This document shows, piece by piece, positions 6,075-11,241 of a stretch of DNA of 11,241 nucleotides. A program made the translations under genes and the position numbers. This stretch comes from Oscillospiraceae bacterium (GTDB lineage Bacteria > Bacillota > Clostridia > Oscillospirales > UBA929): positions 1 through 11,241 of the forward strand of contig WRLJ01000035.1 of the NCBI GenBank assembly GCA_009777685.1. The letters run 5' to 3'. Every line of letters starts with the position of its first letter. Position 1 is the stretch's first letter. The notes under the pieces are model-generated. The model was not told the DNA's origin, did not search any database, and saw only the letters and a program-made list of their open reading frames with translations.

Positions 6075-7151
6075 ATGATCCAAGTCGCAATTTTGGGATA
6101 CGGCGTGGTGGGGGCGGGCGTCGCGGAGCTGCTGACGCGGCCCGCCGGGCCGCTGCCGGCCGCGCTGCCGATGGAAAAGCCGGAGCTGGCCGCGGTGCTG
6201 GATATCCGCGAATTCCCCGAGTCACCGTGCGCGGGGCTGTTTGTCCGGGATTTCCAGGCCATTGAGCAAAATCCGGACATCCGCGTGGTCGCCGAGTGCA
6301 TCGGCGGCGTGCGCGCGGCCTATGACTTTACCCTGCGCGCGCTGAGGGCGGGCAAGCATGTCGTCACCTCCAACAAGGAGCTGGTGGCGGAGCATGGCGC
6401 GGAGCTGATGGCCCTGGCCGCGCGCAAGCGCGTCAACTATCTGTTCGAGGCCGCCGTCGGCGGCGGCATCCCCATCATCGGCCCGCTGAGCCGCGATCTG
6501 GCGGCCAACCGGATCAGCGAGGTCTGCGGCATATTGAACGGCACGACCAACTATATATTAACGCGGATGCGGGAGAGCGGCCTGTCGATGCTAGAGGCGC
6601 TGGACGAGGCCGGGGAAAAGGGCTATGCCGAGGCTGACCCCACCGACGACGTCGAGGGCAAGGACGCCTGCCGCAAGATCGCGATTCTGGCCAGCCTGGC
6701 GTTCGGGCGTCATATATACCCCAATTATGTCCCCACGCACGGCATCAGTTATATCACACGCGCGCAGATGGAGGCCGCCGGAAAGGCCGGCGGGGCCGTC
6801 AAGTTAATCGGGCGCGCGCGGGTCCTGCCCGACGGGCGGGTCAGCGTTCTGGTCGCGCCGCATGTGGTGGACGCGGGCCACCCCCTGCACGGCGTGAACG
6901 GCGTGAACAACGCGGTGCTGGTGCGCGGAGACGCGGTGGGCGACGTGCTGTTCTGCGGGCGCGGGGCGGGGCGGGAGCCCACGGCCTCGGCGGTGATGGG
7001 GGACATCTACCGCTGCGCGGCGCACCCCGGCGGGTGCGGCTATACCGGCTGGCAGGACACCGGCGGCGATATTACCGCCGAATGGCCGGAGGAACCGGAG
7101 CTGTTCCACTTCCCCGACGGCACGGAAATGCCGAGACTGACGGCGGAATAG
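6075..7151 (+). CDS. hom: Homoserine dehydrogenase, short form without ACT domain
   Basis: Catalyses the NAD(P)H-dependent reduction of aspartate semialdehyde to homoserine, the branch toward threonine and methionine. 358 residues. The Rossmann motif GYGVVGAGV is at 8-16; TSNKELVAEHG (98-108) and LFEAAVGGGIPII (123-135) are family signatures; NGTTNYIL (155-162) and ADPTDDVEGKDACRKIAIL (187-205) form the catalytic region, with K201 at the position of the essential lysine. Many bacterial Hom proteins are 400-430 residues with a C-terminal ACT domain; this one ends shortly after the catalytic domain (EMPRLTAE), so threonine inhibition through that domain is not expected. AGGAAAGGAAG precedes the ATG at 6075; an in-frame extension further upstream overlaps the preceding gene and is rejected. 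lysC follows after 15 nt. Confidence 0.95.
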   Translation: MIQVAILGYGVVGAGVAELLTRPAGPLPAALPMEKPELAAVLDIREFPESPCAGLFVRDFQAIEQNPDIRVVAECIGGVRAAYDFTLRALRAGKHVVTSNKELVAEHGAELMALAARKRVNYLFEAAVGGGIPIIGPLSRDLAANRISEVCGILNGTTNYILTRMRESGLSMLEALDEAGEKGYAEADPTDDVEGKDACRKIAILASLAFGRHIYPNYVPTHGISYITRAQMEAAGKAGGAVKLIGRARVLPDGRVSVLVAPHVVDAGHPLHGVNGVNNAVLVRGDAVGDVLFCGRGAGREPTASAVMGDIYRCAAHPGGCGYTGWQDTGGDITAEWPEEPELFHFPDGTEMPRLTAE

Positions 7152-7166
7152 AAAGAGGGAGTAACC

Positions 7167-8378
7167 TTGCTGGTTGTACAGAAATTCGGAGGCAGCTCGC
7201 TGGCGGACGCGGACCGTATCCGCCACGTGGCCGGAATCATCGCAAACGAATACAGGCAGGGCCACGAGGTTGTGGCGGTCCTGAGCGCGCAAGGCGACAC
7301 GACCGACGAGCTGGAGGCCAGGGGCTATGAGCTCAACCCCAAGGCGTCGCGGCGTGAAATGGACGCCCTGCTCTCCTGCGGGGAGAGCATGTCCATCGCG
7401 CTGATGGCGATGGCCCTGGAGGCGCTGGGCTTGCCCGTGATTTCGCTGACGGGCAGGCAGGCGGGCTTTTTGACGGACTCGCAGTACGCCAACGCGCGCA
7501 TCAAGTCCATCGACCCGGAGCGGATGCGAACGGAGCTGGACAAGCGCAACATCGTGCTGCTGGCGGGCTTTCAGGGCTATAACCGCTACGACGACGTGAC
7601 CACGCTGGGCCGCGGCGGCTCGAACACCTCGGCGGTCGCGGCGGCGGCGGCCCTGAAGGCGGACCTCTGCCGCAACTACACGGACGTCGACGGCGTCTAC
7701 ACGGCCGACCCGCGGATCGTTCCGGACGCGCGCAAGCTGGCGGAGATCACCTACGACGAAATGCTGGAGCTGGCTTCCCTGGGCGCGAACATTCTGCATA
7801 ACCGCAGCGTGGAAATGGCCAAGCGCTTCAACGTGCCGCTGGAGGTTCTGTCCAGCTTTACCCCGGATGTGCCGGGAACGAAGATAACGGAGGTTACGAA
7901 AATGGAAAAAATGCAGGTTTCCGGCGTGGCGCGGGATAACGATGTGGCGCGCGTTTCCCTTGTGAATCTGGAGGACCGCCCCGGCATAGCGGCGCGGATT
8001 TTTTCACTGCTGGCCAAGGCCAAGGTCAACGTGGACATCATCCTGCAGTCCATCGGGCGCGACGATACCAAGGATATCAGCTTCACCGTCAGCCTGAAAA
8101 ATCTGGATGCCGGCCTGCGTATTCTGCGCGAGCATCAGGAGCAGATCGGCTTTCAGGACCTGGTCGTTTCCGATTCGGTCAGCAAGGTCTCGATGGTCGG
8201 GGCCGGAATGGTCAACAACCCCGGCGTGGCGGCGCGGATGTTCGAGGCTCTCTCCGACGCGGGCATCAACATCCAGATGATCTCGACCAGCGAGATCAAG
8301 GTCAGCGTGCTGATCGACAAGGCCGACGCCGACCGCGCCGTCAGGGCGGTGCATGACCGGTTTTTCGGGGAAGTGTAG
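7167..8378 (+). CDS. lysC: Aspartate kinase with two C-terminal ACT domains
   Basis: Phosphorylates L-aspartate with ATP, the first step to lysine, threonine and methionine. 403 residues. The amino-acid kinase domain covers about 1-235: KFGGSSLADADR (6-17), the LSCGESMSIALMA segment (69-81), FQGYN and TTLGRGGSNTSA (145-156) and the YTDVDGVYTADPRIV nucleotide region (171-185). ACT domains follow at about 258-330 and 337-400 (VSLVNLEDRPGIAARIFSLL; MVGAGMVNNPGVAARMF), where lysine and/or threonine bind for feedback control. The TTG start at 7167 has AGAGGGAG a few nt upstream and gives the conserved LVVQKFGGSS beginning. Length and layout match the Bacillus LysC (aspartokinase II) type, including an internal start (see 7902-8378). 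No lysine riboswitch fits in the 15-nt gap from hom. Confidence 0.96.
   Translation: MLVVQKFGGSSLADADRIRHVAGIIANEYRQGHEVVAVLSAQGDTTDELEARGYELNPKASRREMDALLSCGESMSIALMAMALEALGLPVISLTGRQAGFLTDSQYANARIKSIDPERMRTELDKRNIVLLAGFQGYNRYDDVTTLGRGGSNTSAVAAAAALKADLCRNYTDVDGVYTADPRIVPDARKLAEITYDEMLELASLGANILHNRSVEMAKRFNVPLEVLSSFTPDVPGTKITEVTKMEKMQVSGVARDNDVARVSLVNLEDRPGIAARIFSLLAKAKVNVDIILQSIGRDDTKDISFTVSLKNLDAGLRILREHQEQIGFQDLVVSDSVSKVSMVGAGMVNNPGVAARMFEALSDAGINIQMISTSEIKVSVLIDKADADRAVRAVHDRFFGEV
7902..8378 (+). CDS. Candidate internally initiated beta subunit of aspartokinase (in frame within lysC)
   Basis: ATG at 7902 is codon 246 of lysC and is preceded by GGAGG (7889-7893) at a spacing of 8 nt, a full-strength ribosome binding site inside the coding sequence. 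Translation would give a 158-residue protein, MEKMQVSGVARD..., made of just the two ACT domains. In Bacillus subtilis lysC the regulatory beta subunit of the alpha2-beta2 enzyme is made from an in-frame internal start at the same codon position. The site is seen directly; that it is used here is inference. Confidence 0.6.
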   Translation: MEKMQVSGVARDNDVARVSLVNLEDRPGIAARIFSLLAKAKVNVDIILQSIGRDDTKDISFTVSLKNLDAGLRILREHQEQIGFQDLVVSDSVSKVSMVGAGMVNNPGVAARMFEALSDAGINIQMISTSEIKVSVLIDKADADRAVRAVHDRFFGEV

Positions 8379-8401
8379 TACAATGTAAAATCTAAAACAT
8401 G

Positions 8402-8483
8402 ACATCTATGCAGGGACGCTATATATGGCGTCCGCGGGCGTCCGGGACGGCCGCCCCTGCAATCGGCATAAACCTTTAGATGT
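8402..8483. repeat. Multi-arm palindromic element
   Basis: Outer arms ACATCTA (8402-8408) and TAGATGT (8477-8483), then GCAGGG (8410-8415) / CCCTGC (8455-8460), enclose two hairpins: GGACGC / GCGTCC (8414-8433) and GCGGGCGTCC / GGACGGCCGC (8434-8454, one mismatch). The second hairpin with its CCCTGCA tail resembles a diverged member of the CTAC-tailed family. The overall shape is a four-armed cruciform or cloverleaf. Confidence 0.5.
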
Positions 8484-8541
8484 TACGGCGTAGTAGTTTG
8501 TGATTTGATTAACCAGAGGAAGCACCTATGCGTGTGGATCG

Positions 8542-8579
8542 GGGACGTTTTGCGGGACGCGGAGGGCCGCGTCCCCTAC
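8542..8579 (+). repeat. CTAC-tailed hairpin repeat with TTTTGC leader, copy 3
   Basis: GGGACGTTTTGC leads into a perfect 9-bp stem GGGACGCGG / CCGCGTCCC with loop AGGG (8563-8566), then CTAC. An inverted copy at 11048-11084 shares leader, loop and tail; a G-C pair here is A-T there, so the stem is kept. Confidence 0.75.
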
Positions 8580-8582
8580 CAC

Positions 8583-8666
8583 CGTCATTGCGGGCTTGCC
8601 CCGCAATCTCCCGGGGGAGGCCAATCGCCAATCTGGAGGGGATTGCGGGTCAAGCCCGCAATGACG
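8583..8666. repeat. Large inverted repeat of ATTGCGGG palindromes
   Basis: Left arm 8583-8611 (starts CGTCATTGCGGGCTTG) and right arm 8635-8666 (ends AAGCCCGCAATGACG) are near-perfect inverse copies. Each arm is itself a small palindrome, ATTGCGGG / CCCGCAAT. The centre holds CCAATCGCCAATC. Repeats of this CGTCATTGCGGG form are, from memory, widespread between genes in many bacteria. Confidence 0.75.
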
Positions 8667-8694
8667 AAACCGGGGGTTTCCGCACACGCCATGC

Positions 8695-8735
8695 GTAGGG
8701 CGCGACGACCTCGGCGCGCCGTGGTTGCCCATTTT
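8695..8735 (-). repeat. GGCGCGCC repeat with CTAC-tailed hairpin, copy 2 (inverted)
   Basis: On the minus strand it reads AAAATGGGCAACCACGGCGC..., with hairpin GGCGCGCCG, loop AGGT, CGTCGCGCC (one mismatch), then CTAC. It matches the plus-strand copies at 645-685 and 11182-11220. Confidence 0.7.
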
Positions 8736-8779
8736 ACACGTTGGGAAACATCCTACAACACAGCATTTGTACATCACAC

Positions 8780-8812
8780 AACGCGCCGGGGGAACCATTC
8801 CCCCGGCGCGTT
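8780..8812. repeat. Perfect 15-bp hairpin
   Basis: Arms AACGCGCCGGGGGAA (8780-8794) and TTCCCCCGGCGCGTT (8798-8812) are perfectly complementary around CCA. It has terminator-like strength, but neither strand shows a proper T tract after it (TTGCGTTGC on plus), so it could be a rho-assisted stop for read-through from lysC or another repeat. Confidence 0.6.
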
Positions 8813-8955
8813 GCGTTGCAATACCCCGAAACCGCACCCTACGCATGGGCGGGGCGCAAACCACGGCACGGCAAAAAATATTTTTCAAAACCCTGTAACA
8901 TTTACCATCCCTCGCGTGTTATATCAGTAGAGGCTGACAAGCCCCGCCGCAAACG

Positions 8956-8963
8956 AAAGGAGG
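8956..8963 (+). promoter_or_regulatory. Ribosome binding site that fixes the lipoprotein start
   Basis: AAAGGAGG, 8 nt before GTG at 8972. It decides the start against the in-frame upstream codons back to 8741, which run through the 15-bp hairpin. Confidence 0.85.
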
Positions 8964-8971
8964 ACAACCCC

Positions 8972-11005
8972 GTGAAAAAACTCACCCCGCTCCTCGCCGC
9001 GCTGCTGCTGCTGACCGCCTGCGGCGGAAATACCGGCAACCCGGAGCCGACGCCAACGTCAGCGCCGGAGCCGTCTTCGGCAGCCCATACGCCTGCCGGG
9101 CCGGTCAATCCGGACGAGTACGGCGACTATTTTGTCTATCCGCTGGATTTTGAGAGGGCGCTCAGTTTTACGCTGGATGAGGACGGGATCGTGTATCTGC
9201 CGGACCTGGAAAGCTCTGAACCAGGCGTCAGCATCGTCAAAGCCTATGGCTTTGACGGCGGCGAGCTGGAACCGCATACCATTTCCGTGTTCGGCGTCTC
9301 TACCCTCTGCGCGGGCGGCGGAAAGCTGTTTTTTACCGCGCCCACCTCCTCGCCCTCCGTCAGCGCGCTGTACAGCTATGACTTGCAAACCGGGAAAACC
9401 GAGGAGCTTATGGTTCTCGAAAGATTCAGCAGAGTGAAAAAAACCGCGTATTGGGAGCATACGGTGTACATCCTCGCCATTGACCCCGCGTATGACAGCA
9501 AGGAAGGCTTTTGGGACCCGGCGGCGGACATCCGGTATTCGTATGACGGAACCATTCTCGCCGCTTACCATGCCTCGGAGGGACGCCTGGAAACGGTCTA
9601 TGACGGAAAGTTGGAGAATTTCGCCGTGACGCCGGAGGGGAAACTTCTGCTGTACGCCTACGACGGCGCGGCGGATCTCTATTTCCAGGAGCTTGACCCG
9701 GCGGATGGGTTTTCGCTTGGACCGATACTCTACCGGAAAATCCATTCATTGAGCAGCTTTGCCGCGGACGGCCAAGGCGTTATCTATGGGGGGATGAATG
9801 AGTCGTCCCTGTGGTCCCTCAAATATTGGCCGCTGGCGGAGGAGGCCGGCGTTTCTGAAATGACGGCCGGCACAAGGATGAGCCTGGTGATGGCGGACAG
9901 CCTTCTGTATTACAATGGATTTACCTTTCTCCTGCGGGACAATCAACTCCAGCGGTACAAAAACGCCGCGTTTATCAAAGACAATCCCGCCATTCGGGTC
10001 ATATCGGCGGGATTTTACGGGGAAAACATTTCCGCCGAGGGGTACAACGTCAGCCATGCGCAGATCAGCAGGGATGAGTTCGCGCTCACCGTGCTGTCGC
10101 GCGATCAAACGTATGATATATGCTACGTGCCGTCCTGGCTGCACTTTGCCGAAAACATCAAAACCCAGGGGTCGTTCTATCCGCTCAACGAGGTTCCGGG
10201 TGTGCGGGAATGGATCGGCGCTTGCTTTCCCTTTATCCAAGACGCGGCCACGGATGAAGACGGGAATATATGGATGATTCCGGTTATGGTCGAAGTGGAC
10301 GCGATTTTGTATAACGGGGAGAATTGCCGGGAAGCGGGGCTGGATTTCGCGGGCGCGGCCACGGCGGCGGACATCATTGAAAATGTGAGACGGGCGGCGG
10401 CCTACAGTACCGGAAACTCAAATTACCGCTTTATCCCGGAACGGCTGCTGCAAAGAAGCGTCACCAAGTATCTGCGGAACAACAGCTCCCTGGATACGCC
10501 GGAGTTCCGTCAAATGGCGGAGTCTCTGAAAGGGTTTTTGCAGGAGAACACGTCTTGGGGCAGCCCCGGATTTCCAGACCCTTCCGGCGCAGGCTATTTG
10601 TTCGACAATTTCATCCTGCTGGATACGCCCGGCCTGATTGACCGGGACGACTTATCTCTGATGCCGGTCACAGGCGCGGACGGCGTCCCGAACTCGGCGC
10701 AAGCCCTGATTCTCTGCGTCAATCCCTATTCCGGCAATCTCGCGGCGGCGCTTGAATATGTCTCGGCGGTTTGCGCGCACCTGCTGGCCCAGCAAAACAC
10801 GGGTATGCTTGCGGACCCCTCCGCATACACCGACTCCGGGTACATGCGCCAATTCTACGCCTTGCACGCGAACAGCGTGATTGACTTCAACCTCTCCGAC
10901 GAGGTATTCGCCGACGACTTCGACCGCTACCTGCGCGACGAGATCAGCCTGGACACGCTGATCTGGGAAGCGGGGCGGAAGCTGGCGATGTACCGGGGGG
11001 AGTAG
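8972..11005 (+). CDS. Lipoprotein with propeller-like N-terminal and solute-binding-protein-like C-terminal regions
   Basis: 677 residues from GTG. MKKLTPLLAALLLLTAC is a lipoprotein signal peptide with lipobox LTAC; C17 would be lipidated and anchored to the outer face of the membrane. Residues 19-47 are a Pro/Thr/Ser/Ala linker. Residues 50-335 show repeated short beta patterns (DEDGIVYLPDL, GGGKLFFTAP, LYSYDLQTGKTEEL, PEGKLLLYAYDG, GQGVIYGG), as in beta-propeller or PQQ-like repeat proteins. From about 338, NPAIRVISAGF, RDEFALTVLSRDQTYDICYV (368-386), a DGNIWMIPVMVEVDAILYN segment (430-448) and AADIIENVRRAA (465-476) resemble family 1 extracellular solute-binding proteins of ABC transporters. 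No permease or ATPase gene is adjacent, so the ligand is unknown; it may sense rather than transport. The start is set by AAAGGAGG. Domain calls are by eye. Confidence 0.8.
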   Translation: MKKLTPLLAALLLLTACGGNTGNPEPTPTSAPEPSSAAHTPAGPVNPDEYGDYFVYPLDFERALSFTLDEDGIVYLPDLESSEPGVSIVKAYGFDGGELEPHTISVFGVSTLCAGGGKLFFTAPTSSPSVSALYSYDLQTGKTEELMVLERFSRVKKTAYWEHTVYILAIDPAYDSKEGFWDPAADIRYSYDGTILAAYHASEGRLETVYDGKLENFAVTPEGKLLLYAYDGAADLYFQELDPADGFSLGPILYRKIHSLSSFAADGQGVIYGGMNESSLWSLKYWPLAEEAGVSEMTAGTRMSLVMADSLLYYNGFTFLLRDNQLQRYKNAAFIKDNPAIRVISAGFYGENISAEGYNVSHAQISRDEFALTVLSRDQTYDICYVPSWLHFAENIKTQGSFYPLNEVPGVREWIGACFPFIQDAATDEDGNIWMIPVMVEVDAILYNGENCREAGLDFAGAATAADIIENVRRAAAYSTGNSNYRFIPERLLQRSVTKYLRNNSSLDTPEFRQMAESLKGFLQENTSWGSPGFPDPSGAGYLFDNFILLDTPGLIDRDDLSLMPVTGADGVPNSAQALILCVNPYSGNLAAALEYVSAVCAHLLAQQNTGMLADPSAYTDSGYMRQFYALHANSVIDFNLSDEVFADDFDRYLRDEISLDTLIWEAGRKLAMYRGE

Positions 11006-11047
11006 GGCGGACGGACGCGGGAACGCCATGCAGCGGCAAATTCTCTG

Positions 11048-11084
11048 TAGGGGACGCAGCCCTCTGCGTCCCGCAAAATGTCCC
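11048..11084 (-). repeat. CTAC-tailed hairpin repeat with TTTTGC leader, copy 4 (inverted)
   Basis: Minus strand: GGGACATTTTGC, then stem GGGACGCAG / CTGCGTCCC with loop AGGG, then CTAC. It is the inverted copy of 8542-8579, with one compensated stem pair. Confidence 0.75.
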
Positions 11085-11101
11085 TAACGCACCCGGCGCG
11101 G

Positions 11102-11153
11102 GTAACGCGGCAAACACGCGCGGGGGGTAGCGCGGCAAACACACGCGCGGGGC
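11102..11153 (+). repeat. Two-copy tandem repeat of ~25 bp
   Basis: GTAACGCGGCAAACACGCGC + GGGG (11102-11125) and GTAGCGCGGCAAACAC + ACGCGCGGGG (11128-11153). A weaker third relative, CTAACGCACCCGGCGCGG, lies just before. Function unknown. Confidence 0.6.
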
Positions 11154-11181
11154 CACAACGGCACATCCCGTATTGGCCGGA

Positions 11182-11220
11182 TAATGGAAACACGGCGCGC
11201 CGGGGGCGTCGCGCCCTACA
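11182..11220 (+). repeat. GGCGCGCC repeat with CTAC-tailed hairpin, copy 3
   Basis: TAATGGAAACACGGCGCGCC and onward; hairpin GGCGCGCCG (11194-11202), loop GGGG, CGTCGCGCC (one mismatch), then CTACA. Same orientation as copy 1 at 645-685. Confidence 0.7.
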
Positions 11221-11241
11221 GGTCATAAGGGGGATAGGATA

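Larger units (their letters stand above)
8379..8971. other. Repeat-rich intergenic block between lysC and the lipoprotein gene
   Basis: About 590 nt with no credible gene. It contains, in order, a multi-arm palindrome (8402-8483), a CTAC-tailed hairpin (8542-8579), a large inverted repeat (8583-8666), an inverted GGCGCGCC repeat (8695-8735), a perfect 15-bp hairpin (8780-8812) and the leader of the lipoprotein gene. Open frames here read through palindromes and lack ribosome binding sites. No clear intrinsic terminator with a T tract follows lysC. Confidence 0.75.
11006..11241. other. Repeat-rich region at the right edge
   Basis: No gene. It holds an inverted CTAC-tailed hairpin (11048-11084), a short tandem repeat (11102-11153) and a direct copy of the GGCGCGCC repeat (11182-11220). 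No terminator with a T tract is evident after the lipoprotein gene. Confidence 0.7.

Noticed and set aside
2466..6225. Long minus-strand frames opposite the aldo/keto reductase, membrane protein and hom
   Set aside because: Composition is that of antisense shadows and they overlap well-supported plus-strand genes completely.
7152..7166. Lysine riboswitch or leader before lysC
   Set aside because: The 15-nt gap holds only the ribosome binding site.
8402..8483. tRNA gene suggested by the cloverleaf-like fold
   Set aside because: No T-loop GTTCRA, no anticodon arm of proper size and no acceptor stem geometry.
8780..8812. Intrinsic terminator of lysC
   Set aside because: The stem is perfect but it lies 400 nt downstream and lacks a T tract on either strand; listed as a hairpin instead.
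8895..8925. Promoter for the lipoprotein gene (TGTTATATC extended -10 box at about 8917-8925)
   Set aside because: The -10 box is plausible, but only a 4-of-6 -35 box at a 19-nt spacing (GTAACA, 8895-8900) was found, too weak to list.
8505..8930. Possible small plus-strand gene in the lysC-lipoprotein gap
   Set aside because: Made of repeats in translation, with no ribosome binding site or recognisable protein feature.
8741..8971. N-terminal extension of the lipoprotein frame
   Set aside because: It reads through a perfect hairpin, and the lipoprotein signal peptide with AAAGGAGG begins at 8972.

Overview
The window looks like a chromosomal segment of a high-GC, Gram-positive-type anaerobe of the class Clostridia, probably an Oscillospirales-like gut bacterium. 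This rests on strong AGGAGG-type ribosome binding sites, frequent TTG and GTG starts, a Gram-positive style lipoprotein, an aspartokinase of the Bacillus/Clostridium LysC type, a ferredoxin-tailed aldo/keto reductase and high GC. No marker gene allows a closer placement; the assignment is inference.

Layout. (1) 1-174, minus strand: the first 58 codons of an exported protein that runs off the left edge. (2) 175-820: no protein gene; it holds a ~150 bp element with inverted ends, a promoter and candidate small RNA, and a dense cluster of palindromic repeats. (3) 821-2554: rpmE (ribosomal protein L31), a flavin-reductase-like protein, three tandem promoter/hairpin modules, and rlmB (23S rRNA 2'-O-methyltransferase). 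(4) 2577-8378: aldo/keto reductase with two [4Fe-4S] motifs, a 768-residue membrane protein that appears to be a degenerate P1B-type ATPase, hom (homoserine dehydrogenase without an ACT domain) and lysC (aspartokinase with two ACT domains). All are on the plus strand with gaps of only 15-43 nt, so rlmB to lysC may be one transcription unit. (5) 8379-8971: a second repeat-rich intergenic block. (6) 8972-11005: a large lipoprotein with a propeller-like N-terminal half and a solute-binding-protein-like C-terminal half. (7) 11006-11241: more repeats.

How the genes work together: LysC phosphorylates aspartate at the head of the aspartate family pathway and Hom makes homoserine for threonine and methionine. 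The pathway's feedback control, so far as this window shows it, lies in LysC (two ACT domains and a well-placed internal start for a separate regulatory subunit), since Hom lacks its usual regulatory tail. RpmE and RlmB serve the ribosome. The roles of the two redox proteins and of the pseudo-ATPase are not determined by the sequence.

Most interesting signals: the pseudo-P1B-ATPase next to hom-lysC; the three tandem promoter modules before rlmB, with hairpins that differ by compensatory changes and with one module overlapping the end of the preceding gene; a family of at least seven hairpins (9-bp stem, 4-nt G-rich loop, then CTAC) spread over the non-coding regions with compensatory stem changes; a candidate small RNA at about 296-411; and the internal start in lysC.
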